From positions 3,534,001 to 3,598,000 of the forward strand of contig CP116226.1 of the NCBI GenBank assembly GCA_038182865.1: a stretch of 64,000 bases of DNA, in the 5' to 3' direction. Shown in pieces: positions 15,200 through 24,091 of this stretch. Each line of letters starts with the position of its first letter. Within the stretch, counting starts at the first letter, position 1. A program made the translations under genes and the position numbers. The stretch is from Microbacterium enclense. Its GTDB lineage: Bacteria > Actinomycetota > Actinomycetes > Actinomycetales > Microbacteriaceae. Below the pieces are notes generated by a model, which worked only from the letters and a program-made list of their open reading frames with translations, did no database searches and was not told the origin of the DNA.

Positions 15200-17926
15200 T
15201 CAGGCCTCGCCACCCGCGTTGCCGCTGGTGCCGGCGTTGACGTCGTGCAGGCGGTACTTCTCGATCGCCTGTCCGACGACGGCGCGGTCGACCTTGCCCT
15301 CCTCGGCCAGCGCCTGCAGAGCGCGGACGGCGAGCGAAGGTCCATCGATCTTGAAGAAGCGACGGGCCGCTGCGCGGGTGTCGGAGAAGCCGAAACCGTC
15401 GGCACCGAGCGTCCAGTAGTTCTGCGGAACCCACTGCCGGATCTGGTCCTGAACCGCGTGCATCCAGTCGCTGACCGCGACGACGGGGCCTTCGGCTTCC
15501 TTCAGCTTGTCGGTGAGGTAGGCCACGCGGGGCTCTTCCTCGGGGTGCAGGAAGTTGTGCTCGTCGGCGGCGAGACCGTCGCGACGCAGCTCCGTCCACG
15601 AGGTGACCGACCACACGTCGGCGACGACACCCCAGTCGTCCTTCAGCAGACGCTGCGCCTCGAACGCCCACGGCACACCGACGCCCGAGGCGAGCAGCTG
15701 CGTGCGGGGACCGTCGCCCTCGCCCGAGGAGATGTGGTGGATGCCGCGGACGATACCGTCGACGTCCACGTTCTCGGGCTCGGCCGGCTGCACGTACGGC
15801 TCGTTGTAGACCGTCATGTAGTACATGACGTTGGGGTCGGGGTGGTTGCCGCCGTACATGCGCTCGATGCCCGATCGGACGATGTGCGAGATCTCGTACC
15901 CGTAGGCCGGGTCGTACGACACGGTCGCCGGGTTCGTGGATGCCAGCAGCTGCGAGTGTCCGTCGGCGTGCTGGAGGCCCTCACCGGTCAGGGTCGTGCG
16001 GCCGGCGGTGGCGCCGATGATGAAGCCACGTGCCATCTGGTCGCCGGCGGCCCACTGGGCGTCTCCCGTGCGCTGGAAGCCGAACATCGAGTAGAAGACG
16101 TAGACCGGGATGAGCGGCTCGCCGTGGGTCGCGTACGCCGTGCCGGCCGCGGTGAACGCCGCGAGGGCGCCCGCCTCGTTGATGCCGACGTGGATGATCT
16201 GGCCCTGCGGGCTCTCCTTGTACGCCAGCAGCAGCTCGCGGTCGACGGAGGTGTAGTGCTGGCCCTTGGGGTTGTAGATCTTCGCCGTCGGGAAGTACGC
16301 GTCCATACCGAACGTGCGCGCCTCGTCGGGGATGATCGGCACGATGCGGTGACCGAAGTCCTTGACCCGCAGGAGGTCCTTCAGCAGACGTACGAACGCC
16401 ATGGTGGTGGCGATCTCCTGGGTGCCGGAGCCCTTCTTCGGCAGCGCGTAGGCGGAGTCGCCCGGAAGCTCGAGGCCCACGTGTGTCGAGCGACGCTCCG
16501 GGAGGAAGCCGCCGAGCGCACGACGGCGCTCGAGCATGTATTTGATGGTCTCGTCGTTCTCGCCGGGGTTGTAGTACGGCGGCTGGTAGGGGTTCTCGTC
16601 GAGCTGCGCGTCGGTGACGGGGATGTCCATCGCGTCGCGGAACGCCTTGAGGTCGTCCAGCGTGAGCTTCTTCATCTGGTGCGTGGCGTTGCGGCCCTCG
16701 AAGTGGGGACCGAGACCGTAGCCCTTGATGGTCTTGGCGAGGATGACGGTCGGCTGGCCCTTGTGCTCCTTGGCCGCCTTGAACGCCGCGAAGACCTTGC
16801 GGTAGTCGTGCCCACCGCGCTTGAGGCCCCAGACCTGCTCGTCGGTGTAGTCCTTGACGAGTTCGAGGGCCCGCGGGTCACGGCCGAAGAAGTTCTCGCG
16901 CACGTACGCGCCGTTCTCGGCCTTATAGGTCTGGTAGTCGCCGTCGGGGGTGCTGTTCATCAGGTTGAGAAGCGCGCCCTCGGTGTCGCGGGCGAGCAGG
17001 TCGTCCCACTCGCGGCCCCAGACGACCTTGATGACGTTCCATCCGGCGCCGCGGAAGAAGCTCTCGAGCTCCTGGATGATCTTGCCGTTGCCGCGTACCG
17101 GGCCGTCGAGGCGCTGGAGGTTGCAGTTGACGATGAAGGTCAGGTTGTCGAGGCCCTCGTTGGCTGCGACCTGGAGCTGACCACGGCTTTCGACCTCGTC
17201 CATCTCGCCGTCGCCGAGGTAGGCCCAGACGTGCGAGTCGGAGACATCCTTGATGCCGCGGTTCGAGAGGTACTTGTTCGACATCGCCTGGTAGATGGCG
17301 TTGATCGGACCGAGACCCATCGACACCGTCGGGAACTGCCAGAACTCCGGCATGAGACGCGGGTGGGGGTACGACGGGATGCCGTTCGGCGCCTGCGACT
17401 TCTCCTGACGGAAGCCGTCGAGCTGCGCCTCGGTGAGACGACCCTCGAGGTAGGCGCGGGCATAGGCGCCGGGGGAGGCGTGACCCTGGATGAAGATCTG
17501 GTCGCCGCCGGACGGGTCGTCGAGACCGCGGAAGAAGTGGTTGAAGCCGACCTCGTACAGCGCCGCCGACGAGGCGTAGGTCGAGATGTGGCCACCGACG
17601 CCGATGCCGGGGCGCTGGGCGCGGTGCACTGTGACGGCCGCGTTCCAGCGGATCCACTTGCGGTAGCGGCGCTCGAGCTCTTCGTCGCCGGGGAACTCCG
17701 GTTCGTTCTGCTGCGAGATGGTGTTGATGTAGTCGGTGGTCGGAACCATCGGCACGTTGAGGTGCAGTTCCTTAGAGCCCTTGAGAAGGCTCAGCATGAT
17801 CTCGCGAGCGCGAGCCGGACCCTTCGCCTGAACGAGCTGTCGCAGGGATTCCTGCCACTCCCCGGTCTCTTCGGGGTCGCTGTCCTGCGGCCCTTGCGAA
17901 TACGGATCCTGGTCGTGAACAGTCAC
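15200..17926 (-). CDS. aceE: Pyruvate dehydrogenase E1 component, homodimeric type
   Basis: 908 residues, full length for the single-chain AceE family; GTG start with AAAGG upstream. The thiamine-diphosphate motif is AYLGDGEMDEVESRG ... NCNLQRLDGPVRGNGKI. Other family marks include GHISTYASSAALYEVGFNHFF and the C-terminal transketolase-like domain with GINEAGAL. It decarboxylates pyruvate and reductively acetylates the lipoyl E2 to feed acetyl-CoA. E2/E3 genes are about 30 kb away in this window, and aceE is instead joined to the fatty-acid regulator and fab operon. Confidence 0.97.
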   Translation of the reverse strand: MTVHDQDPYSQGPQDSDPEETGEWQESLRQLVQAKGPARAREIMLSLLKGSKELHLNVPMVPTTDYINTISQQNEPEFPGDEELERRYRKWIRWNAAVTVHRAQRPGIGVGGHISTYASSAALYEVGFNHFFRGLDDPSGGDQIFIQGHASPGAYARAYLEGRLTEAQLDGFRQEKSQAPNGIPSYPHPRLMPEFWQFPTVSMGLGPINAIYQAMSNKYLSNRGIKDVSDSHVWAYLGDGEMDEVESRGQLQVAANEGLDNLTFIVNCNLQRLDGPVRGNGKIIQELESFFRGAGWNVIKVVWGREWDDLLARDTEGALLNLMNSTPDGDYQTYKAENGAYVRENFFGRDPRALELVKDYTDEQVWGLKRGGHDYRKVFAAFKAAKEHKGQPTVILAKTIKGYGLGPHFEGRNATHQMKKLTLDDLKAFRDAMDIPVTDAQLDENPYQPPYYNPGENDETIKYMLERRRALGGFLPERRSTHVGLELPGDSAYALPKKGSGTQEIATTMAFVRLLKDLLRVKDFGHRIVPIIPDEARTFGMDAYFPTAKIYNPKGQHYTSVDRELLLAYKESPQGQIIHVGINEAGALAAFTAAGTAYATHGEPLIPVYVFYSMFGFQRTGDAQWAAGDQMARGFIIGATAGRTTLTGEGLQHADGHSQLLASTNPATVSYDPAYGYEISHIVRSGIERMYGGNHPDPNVMYYMTVYNEPYVQPAEPENVDVDGIVRGIHHISSGEGDGPRTQLLASGVGVPWAFEAQRLLKDDWGVVADVWSVTSWTELRRDGLAADEHNFLHPEEEPRVAYLTDKLKEAEGPVVAVSDWMHAVQDQIRQWVPQNYWTLGADGFGFSDTRAAARRFFKIDGPSLAVRALQALAEEGKVDRAVVGQAIEKYRLHDVNAGTSGNAGGEA

Positions 17927-18181
17927 GGAAGACCTTTCGTCGTCTGGCAGGTCATGCCAGAGAATCGCCATACGAGTGCGGCAACCCTTGTTCGCTCCGC
18001 ACAATCAACCATCGTCCAGCCTAGCGAGAAACACCGACGACGGATGCGCGTGGGGCTCGCGCCGGCCTCGCGCATGCAGGACGCTTCGACATCGAACCAT
18101 TCCACGACATCGTCGACGGGAGACGGATGCCACCCCCTGGCGATCGCAGGGAGACCCGGGCGCGGGGTCTACCCTGAGCGC
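17927..18181. other. Divergent promoter region between aceE and the frameshifted membrane gene
   Basis: 255 bp without a convincing gene. It must contain the aceE promoter and the start of the divergent membrane gene. I see no strong hairpin or riboswitch-like structure, and candidate -10 boxes are weak. Confidence 0.5.
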
Positions 18182-18879
18182 GTGAGTGACCGAGAATCCG
18201 CAGCGTTCCGCACGCGCCCCGAGCATCGCTGGCCGGTTCTCATCGCCCTGGCTGTGGGGACGGGGCTGTACGCGGTCCTGCCGAGCGACGCCTCGGGCGT
18301 TCTGCGGTACATCGTGGTCGCGGCGGGCGTGCTCTGTGCGATCCCGATGGTCGTCACCAACCCTTCGCGGTTGACACGGGAATCGCGTGTCGGAAGGGGC
18401 TTCGCTCTGGCCTTCACCGCGCTGCTCCTCGCGGCCAATCAGGTGGCACTGTTCCTGCTCGTCCATCAGTTGCTGCAGGGCGAGGGGAGCGGCGCGGCCA
18501 CCCTGCTCGGTGCGGCCCAGGTGTGGGCCATCAACGTCATCGGCTACGCCGTCGTGTACTGGGAGATGGATCGGGGAGGTCCCATCGCACGGCGTCGCGA
18601 CCCGCGCGATGCGCTGCCGGCCGCCGATTTCCAGTTCCCGCAGGACTCCGACCGCGATGCGGTGAGCGAGGTCGCGCGCGGCGCTCGTCCGACGTCGAAG
18701 ACTGGGCGCCCGGCTATGTCGATTACCTGTACTTCTCGGCATCCAACGCGATGGCCTTCAGCCCCACGGACGTGATGCCGCTGAGCACCCGCGCGAAGCT
18801 GTTCATGATGGCCCAGGCCATCTCGGGGTTCATCCTCCTGGCGCTCGTCATCGCGCGCAGCGTGAACGTCCTGGCCTGA
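18182..18879 (+). pseudogene. Four-to-five-TM conserved membrane protein, split by a 1-base frameshift
   Basis: The GTG at 18182 opens a frame encoding about 170 residues with membrane segments at about 18-32, 40-60, 78-102 and 115-135. Near 18680-18690, within GCGCGCGGCGC, the reading must move back one base to continue into the frame ending at 18879. That frame encodes EDWAPGYVDYLYFSASNAMAFSPTDVMPLS and a final membrane segment, the conserved channel-like tail of DUF1345-type proteins. Restoring one base would give about 232 residues. It could be a true mutation or a sequencing error in a GC repeat. Confidence 0.75.
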
Positions 18880-19041
18880 CCTCGATCCGTTCCTTGTGCG
18901 GCATCCTGCGGTGCCCTATGTTCGGCGCCAGATCCACGTCAGATCCGATGGCGTACGCCGGGCCCCGTGCAGCATCCGTGCCCTCCGAGCCTGCTGCTTG
19001 CCGTGGCGTCTTCCCGTCCATCGTCTGACCAAGGAGCACCC

Positions 19042-20499
19042 ATGTCGCGCACGCCCGATCCGTCCATCGACGACACGGCGGGAGCCGTTCCCCGCCGGCT
19101 GCTGTTCACCACCGCCGCTGCGGGGGTCGCGACCGTCGTCGGGGTCGCGGCCGCGTCTCCTGCCGCTGCCGCACCCGGCACCACCTCCTGGTTGCTCGGC
19201 GGCAATACGGGGGTTTCCACCGACGGCTCGAACTTTCTCGGCCCGACGAATGCGGGCGCACCGCTCATCTTCAAGACGCGCCAAAGCGGTCAGGCCGCGG
19301 CCAGCGAGCGGCTGCGGATCACCGCGACCGGGTCGGTGGGCATCGGTACCGCCACCCCCGCCGCGAAACTCGAGGTGGTGACCGCGGGGGTCGCATTCGC
19401 CGGCACCACCACCAGCACCAGTGTCTCCTCCACCGCGGTGAAGGCGAGCGCGAAGAACGGCGTCGCCGTCCGCGCAACGGCCACCACCGGAAACGGCGTG
19501 GACTCCACCTCGACCGGCGGCATCGCCGTGCGAGGGACCTCGAAGTACATCGGGGTGTCCGGCGAGGGCGACTCCTACGGGGTGTTCGCGACGTCGAAAT
19601 CGTACGGCGTCATCTCCTCGGGCGACGACGTCGGGGGCCAGTTCACCGGCGCGATCGGCGCCTACGGCATCTCCACCAGCGACTCCGGCGTGCTGGGACG
19701 AGGTCCGATCGGCGTGCGCGCCGAAGGACCGACCGGTCTCAGCGCAGCGGCGACCACATCGGGGCAGGGCATCGCCGTTCTCGGGATCGCGGGGGAGTAC
19801 AGCCTGTACGGCAACAACGCCGCAACCGCCGGCGTGCGCGTGGATTGCGACTACGTCGGCGCGTGGGGGACCGGTGGTTCATACGGGATGTTCGCCCAGG
19901 CGCGCGGCACCTCGGGCACCAACTACGGTCTGTATGCGACGACGCTGAGCGGTGACGGCTACGCCGTCTACGCGCAAGGGCGCGTGCATGTGAACGGCAC
20001 ACTGAGCAAAAGCGCCGGCTCGTTCTTGATCGACCACCCCCTCGACCCCGAGAACAAGTGGCTCTCGCACTCGTTCGTCGAGTCGCCCGACATGATGAAC
20101 GTGTACAACGGCATCGTCACCACCGACGCCGACGGCAACGCGACCGTGGCGCTGCCCGACTACTTCGACGCCTTGAACCGGGACCCGCGCTATCAGCTCA
20201 CCGTGATCGGAGAGTTCGCTCAGGCGATCGTGTCACGCAAGGTCGCTGAGAATTCGTTCGACATCCGCACCGATCGCGGCAACATCGAAGTCTCATGGCA
20301 GGTCACCGGAATCCGACAGGATGCCTACGCCCAGGCCCACCCGATCCAGGTCGAGCAGGACAAGACCGACGACGACAAGGCCGCCTCCGGGAACGCCTCG
20401 CGGCGAAGCGACGGCGCCGCAGATCCTCGCGCACCCCGGGCGTCGGAGGTGGTGCTGCCTCAGTCGGCGCCGGTGCCCGACGCCCCGCCTCTTCAGTGA
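19042..20499 (+). CDS. Tat-exported stalk/tail-fibre-like surface protein
   Basis: 485 residues, ATG with AAGGAG. A twin-arginine signal (PRRLLFTTAAAGVATVVG) ends near ASPAAAA (about 45). Next comes a segment with GSVGIGTATPAAKLEV, the repeat type seen in trimeric fibre proteins. The central part (about 130-330) consists of Gly/Ser/Tyr-rich short repeats (GVFATSKSYGV, GAYGIST, SYGMFAQ, NYGLYAT). A conserved C-terminal domain follows (about 335-455): GTLSKSAGSFLIDHPLDPENK ... SFVESPDMMNVYNG ... WQVTGIRQDAYA. The tail is charged and Pro-rich. The role is unknown; it is not evidence of a prophage because no phage genes surround it. Confidence 0.65.
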   Translation: MSRTPDPSIDDTAGAVPRRLLFTTAAAGVATVVGVAAASPAAAAPGTTSWLLGGNTGVSTDGSNFLGPTNAGAPLIFKTRQSGQAAASERLRITATGSVGIGTATPAAKLEVVTAGVAFAGTTTSTSVSSTAVKASAKNGVAVRATATTGNGVDSTSTGGIAVRGTSKYIGVSGEGDSYGVFATSKSYGVISSGDDVGGQFTGAIGAYGISTSDSGVLGRGPIGVRAEGPTGLSAAATTSGQGIAVLGIAGEYSLYGNNAATAGVRVDCDYVGAWGTGGSYGMFAQARGTSGTNYGLYATTLSGDGYAVYAQGRVHVNGTLSKSAGSFLIDHPLDPENKWLSHSFVESPDMMNVYNGIVTTDADGNATVALPDYFDALNRDPRYQLTVIGEFAQAIVSRKVAENSFDIRTDRGNIEVSWQVTGIRQDAYAQAHPIQVEQDKTDDDKAASGNASRRSDGAADPRAPRASEVVLPQSAPVPDAPPLQ

Positions 20500-20541
20500 C
20501 GATACCCGCCCGCTCTCCCGGGCCTTGCTAGGTTGTCGGGC

Positions 20542-21117
20542 ATGAAAGGTCGTCGTTCCGAGATCCTCATCGCATCGCTCCTCAGTCTTGCGCTCCTTTC
20601 CGGGTGCAGCGCGATCGGTGCCCAGACGCCCGAGGAAGATCCCGCTGACGACGCGGTCGACGATCAGGTCGGCGCGACCGTCCCCTTCCCGCGCGTGACC
20701 AGCTGCGACGAGGTCACCGCAGCCATTCCCGCTTTCGCAGTCGACATGGACCTGGTGGGCGAAGCGGTCGATGACAGCGGCATCATGTGCCTGTGGGCGG
20801 CCCCGGAAGGCGGCCCGTCCGCCTCCATCCTCGTCGCCCAGAACACCATGCCCACGGAAGAGGAATCGGCGGCCGCGGCCAAGATGATCAACCTCGAGTC
20901 CACGTACTTCACGAATCCGCAACTGAGCGCTCTCGGGGGTGTGGCGACACGGTGGACGGCCGACGGTTCCCCCGACACGGTCGGGTACACAACTGTCTAC
21001 GTACCGGGCGTCTCCGTCGAGATGCACCGGGGCGAAGACGGCCCGGACGGCGACACGTCCTACGCTCCCGACGACACGGAAGCCATCGACGTCGCCCTGG
21101 CGATCTTGAAGCTCTGA
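20542..21117 (+). CDS. Lipoprotein of unknown function
   Basis: 191 residues from the ATG at 20542 (a TTG at 20533 is an alternative). The signal peptide ends in the lipobox LLSGC with Cys at about 22, so the protein is predicted to be lipid-anchored outside the membrane. An acidic linker (EEDPADDAVDDQ) precedes a domain of about 140 residues with two cysteines (SCDEV, IMCLW) that could pair. There is no recognised family. It has no close operon partner. Confidence 0.75.
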   Translation: MKGRRSEILIASLLSLALLSGCSAIGAQTPEEDPADDAVDDQVGATVPFPRVTSCDEVTAAIPAFAVDMDLVGEAVDDSGIMCLWAAPEGGPSASILVAQNTMPTEEESAAAAKMINLESTYFTNPQLSALGGVATRWTADGSPDTVGYTTVYVPGVSVEMHRGEDGPDGDTSYAPDDTEAIDVALAILKL

Positions 21118-21153
21118 CGCGTCACGACCCGCGGAACTCCCGCGCGTGTTCTA

Positions 21154-21229
21154 TGGTGGGCCCTGCCGGGATCGAACCGACGACATCCACGGTGTAAACG
21201 TGGCGCTCTACCAGCTGAGCTAAAGGCCC
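21154..21229 (-). tRNA. tRNA-Val (anticodon UAC)
   Basis: A complete cloverleaf on the minus strand: acceptor GGGCCUU/AGGGCCC, D arm AGCUCAGCUGGUAGAGC, anticodon stem CCACG/CGUGG with loop UUUACAC (anticodon UAC) and T loop GGUUCGAUCC. The encoded CCA is included at 21154-21156. Confidence 0.96.
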
Positions 21230-21243
21230 GGGATGCCACGAGT

Positions 21244-22545
21244 CTAGCGGGACGGCGAGATCGGGACCTCCTCGAGCGATCGCGCGCATGTCTCGACCAG
21301 GAACGAGAACACCGCGAGGCTCGGATCGGTGGTCAGCTCGTGGACGCCGTCGACCGCGGGACCGACGCGCCGCCACCCGTTCCCGGGCGCGATGACGTCG
21401 TAGCGCTCGACCCCCGCCCCCTGCACGAGGACGTCGGTCCACGTTCCCCCGTCAGCAGAGACGCGGCTGTCGAGTTCCTCTGCCGCCACGGTCGTCGTGT
21501 CATCGTCGACCGGCCAGAACGGCTCGAGACCGACCCACGCTGCGACGAGGGCCGGTAGATGCTCGGGCACGACGAGCGCGAGGTGTCGCCGCTCCGGGTC
21601 GGCGCCGGCCGCCCCCGTCTGCAACTCGGCGATCGACGGATCGTGCGACACGACGATCCCCTGCGGCCCGGCGAACGCGACCAGCACCGCGGCGTGTCCA
21701 CCGCGGCGCACCCTCACAACCAGGACGGGTGCCGTCGCCCCGAGGGCGCGAGAGACCGCGACTCCCGTCGGCGTGAGCCTCGCCGTGTCGTCGACGAGGC
21801 CGGCCGCGGCGAGTTCGGCGGCGGCATCCGTCCCGCGCACTCGTCGCACGAGCGCACCGAGGGGTGCCCCCAGCCGAGAGCGTGACGCCCCGGCGCGCAG
21901 TTCGGTGAGAGCTTCGACCGACACCGCCGGAGCGGTGGTGTCGAAAGGCGCGGGAGCGAACGGCGCCAGATCCTCGAGCGGGAATCCGACACGTCCGGAT
22001 GCCGCGGCGTCGAGCGAGGCTGCTCCGGTTCCGCGTGCGGCGGCCTCGACGTCGGCCGGATCGGCGGTCAGACGCAGCTGCGCCGCGATCCACAGGAAGG
22101 TCGGTGTCAGCGTCCCGAGCTGCGCGGGCGTGGCACTGGCCGACAAGTGCACGTGATGCGTTCCGGTCGCCCAGACCGTCTTGGTGACGACGACGTCCGT
22201 CGCCCCCGCGGGGTAGACGAACGTGATCCGGCGCGCGCGGGCGAGGGTGGCATCCGGATCTTCATCCCACAGGTCGACACCCACCAGGCGGGCGCCCGGA
22301 TGCTGAGTACCCGCGGCCAGGAGGGCGACCGCGGTCGCATCGGTCAGCGGTGCCGAGCTCTCGACCGCCGTGAGCACGAGATTCGGGCGAAAGCCCGCCT
22401 GCTCCCCTCGCAGCGTCAGGACGAGTTCTGCCCCGTCGTACGCGGACGCGGCGAAACTGTCGGGATAGCGCACGACGGCGTGCGGTGTGCGCTCCTCGAG
22501 GACCTCGGGAGCGGGAATGTGCTGGCCCGCAGCGAAGAGCTTCAC
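21244..22545 (-). CDS. Type VII-cassette accessory protein: Mog1/LpqT-like N-terminus and EspG-like C-terminus (inferred)
   Basis: 433 residues, GTG start overlapping the upstream stop (GTGA). The N-terminal ~140 residues (KLFAAGQHIPAPEVL ... GEQAGFRPNLVLTAVESS ... TFVYPAGATDVVVTKTVW) look like the Mog1/PsbP-like fold of actinobacterial LpqN/LpqT proteins. The C-terminal ~250 residues (LTELRAGASRSRLGAPLGALV ... PVLVVRVRRGGHAAVLVAFAGPQG) resemble EspG-type secretion chaperones in layout. Both assignments are by eye. There is no signal peptide. It is the fourth gene of the overlapping cassette and probably handles the WXG-type proteins encoded upstream. Confidence 0.5.
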   Translation of the reverse strand: MKLFAAGQHIPAPEVLEERTPHAVVRYPDSFAASAYDGAELVLTLRGEQAGFRPNLVLTAVESSAPLTDATAVALLAAGTQHPGARLVGVDLWDEDPDATLARARRITFVYPAGATDVVVTKTVWATGTHHVHLSASATPAQLGTLTPTFLWIAAQLRLTADPADVEAAARGTGAASLDAAASGRVGFPLEDLAPFAPAPFDTTAPAVSVEALTELRAGASRSRLGAPLGALVRRVRGTDAAAELAAAGLVDDTARLTPTGVAVSRALGATAPVLVVRVRRGGHAAVLVAFAGPQGIVVSHDPSIAELQTGAAGADPERRHLALVVPEHLPALVAAWVGLEPFWPVDDDTTTVAAEELDSRVSADGGTWTDVLVQGAGVERYDVIAPGNGWRRVGPAVDGVHELTTDPSLAVFSFLVETCARSLEEVPISPSR

Positions 22546-22874
22546 GCGCGACCGCCCTTCGTCGTCAGGTCGTCGCCGCGCAGCGTGCGATACCACGCGG
22601 GCAGGAGGAAGCGAGGAAGCCAGAACGCGCCGACCACCGCGATGATCAGTAGCACAGCGGCGACCCCGAGCAGAGCGAAGAAGGCCGCCCGCGAGTACGC
22701 CTGCACGAGGACCGCAACGGCCGCGGTCGTGAAAGCCGCACCCAGCCACAGCCAGGCGAACCCGATCGTGCTGCCGAAGCCACGGCGCACGCGGATCCAT
22801 CCCTTCCAGATGCCGGTGTACGCGATGACCCCGAGCACGAGGAACAGGACACCGACCAGGAACCCGGCGCTCAC
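22542..22874 (-). CDS. Small three-TM membrane protein, candidate immunity protein of the cassette
   Basis: 110 residues from GTG 22874, overlapping the upstream stop and the downstream start. Hydrophobic segments lie at about 4-22, 36-58 and 63-88, followed by a short basic cytoplasmic tail (WYRTLRGDDLTTKGGRA). It shows no catalytic motif. A small polytopic protein encoded directly after a glycine-zipper effector is the layout of membrane-depolarising type VII toxins with their immunity proteins, for example S. aureus TspA/TsaI. Here that role is inference from position and topology only. Confidence 0.55.
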   Translation of the reverse strand: MSAGFLVGVLFLVLGVIAYTGIWKGWIRVRRGFGSTIGFAWLWLGAAFTTAAVAVLVQAYSRAAFFALLGVAAVLLIIAVVGAFWLPRFLLPAWYRTLRGDDLTTKGGRA

Positions 22875-24091
22875 AGCAGTTCGCCCTGCGGCTGGGGCTC
22901 GACACCGAGGGGTCCCGGCGCCTCGATCGTGACGTTCTCTTGACGGATGCCGTCCATGACGTCCTGACCGATCTCCTGACCGCCCCACCCGCCGAGGACA
23001 CCGCCGATGACGCCCCCGATGATTCCGCCGATGACCGTCCCCGGCCCCGGGAAGATCGATCCGATGCCGGCTCCGATGAGCGCACCACCCCACGCTCCAC
23101 CCGCACCACCGGCGACCGATGAGCTGCCGACGACCGCGGTGTCGACCCACGCCTCCTGCTGGCGCTGTTCTTCGGTCCAGTCCGGATGACGGGTGAGGGT
23201 GTCGTTGTAGCTCTCGCCGTACACACTCCAGTAGGTCAGTCCCGCGCCGAGGATCGACAGGCCCTTCCCCGCGTGACCGGCCCAGGCCGGGGGCGTACCG
23301 ATCCGTTCCGGGGCGAACTGCGGGTGACCGTTCCACCCGGGAAGACCTGAAATGCGCGGCGGGGTGTCGGGCAACAGGGTGCTCTCGAGCACCCAGACGC
23401 CGGACGGGCGCTGGACCCACACCTGCCCGTCGATCAACGAGCGCGGCCAGGTCGGGTTGATCTGTCCGGCCGTCAGCCGAATCTCCTCCGGGATGAAGGC
23501 GCCCGGTCCCGGCACCATGAGGGTGCCGCGGTAGCGCTCGAGGAGCTCGGCCGCCAGACCCTGCACGCCGGAGCCGATGTTGCCGTTCACGAACTCCAGG
23601 CCGTCGCCCATCGCCCAGGACCAGGAGGTCCGCAGCGCCCGCAGTGCCCGAGCGCACTCCTGGTCGGCCGCGGCGACGTCGGTCTCGAACAGCGCGCGCG
23701 TGCGGCCGACTTCGAAGACGGTCGGCGCATCCGGGTCGCGGTCGGCCGCGGGGAGGTCGCCCTGCGCGTCGACGGTGTCGAGATCGGTCACCAGGGCGGC
23801 TCGACGCGTCTCGAGAGACGTCAGCGTCTCGGCGTACGTCCGTAGCGCCGAGACGGCGGACGCGAGCGCGGTGGTGAGGTCATCGACGGCGAGCGGGAGC
23901 GTCGCCATGGCACCGTACGCGGTCTGCGCTTCGGGAGCCTCGTACACCGCGCTGAGCCCGCCCCAGCTGGTGGTGACGTTGGTCACGGCATCATCGAGCC
24001 CGTTGAGCGCGCTCTCGAGCGTGTCGGCGGCGGCCGACACCGCCGTCGAGCTGGGCACCGCGACCAGCGTCGAACTCGACGGGGTACTCAC
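22871..24091 (-). CDS. WXG/LXG-type putative effector with C-terminal glycine zipper
   Basis: 406 residues, GTG start overlapping the upstream stop. The N-terminal ~120 residues are two long helices with a WGG turn at about 43-45 and YEAPEA just after, as in WXG100/LXG domains. The middle contains PGPGAFIPEEIRL and an RYRGTL region. The C-terminus (about 335-375) is a dense glycine zipper (GAGIGSIFPGPGTVIGGIIG onward), typical of membrane-inserting segments, followed by a hydrophilic 30-residue tail. No nuclease or NAD-glycohydrolase motif was seen. I infer a secreted, membrane-active protein. Confidence 0.6.
   Translation of the reverse strand: MSTPSSSTLVAVPSSTAVSAAADTLESALNGLDDAVTNVTTSWGGLSAVYEAPEAQTAYGAMATLPLAVDDLTTALASAVSALRTYAETLTSLETRRAALVTDLDTVDAQGDLPAADRDPDAPTVFEVGRTRALFETDVAAADQECARALRALRTSWSWAMGDGLEFVNGNIGSGVQGLAAELLERYRGTLMVPGPGAFIPEEIRLTAGQINPTWPRSLIDGQVWVQRPSGVWVLESTLLPDTPPRISGLPGWNGHPQFAPERIGTPPAWAGHAGKGLSILGAGLTYWSVYGESYNDTLTRHPDWTEEQRQQEAWVDTAVVGSSSVAGGAGGAWGGALIGAGIGSIFPGPGTVIGGIIGGVIGGVLGGWGGQEIGQDVMDGIRQENVTIEAPGPLGVEPQPQGELL

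Noticed and set aside
14738..18775. Very long plus-strand open frame opposite fasR and aceE
   Set aside because: It is the antisense shadow of aceE/fasR caused by G/C third positions. Only its last part, from GTG 18182, encodes a real (frameshifted) membrane protein.
19042..20499. Prophage remnant around the tail-fibre-like gene
   Set aside because: It carries a Tat signal and is flanked by ordinary chromosomal genes; no capsid, portal, terminase, lysis or integrase gene is present, and the nearby tRNA-Val shows no attachment-site duplication that I can see.
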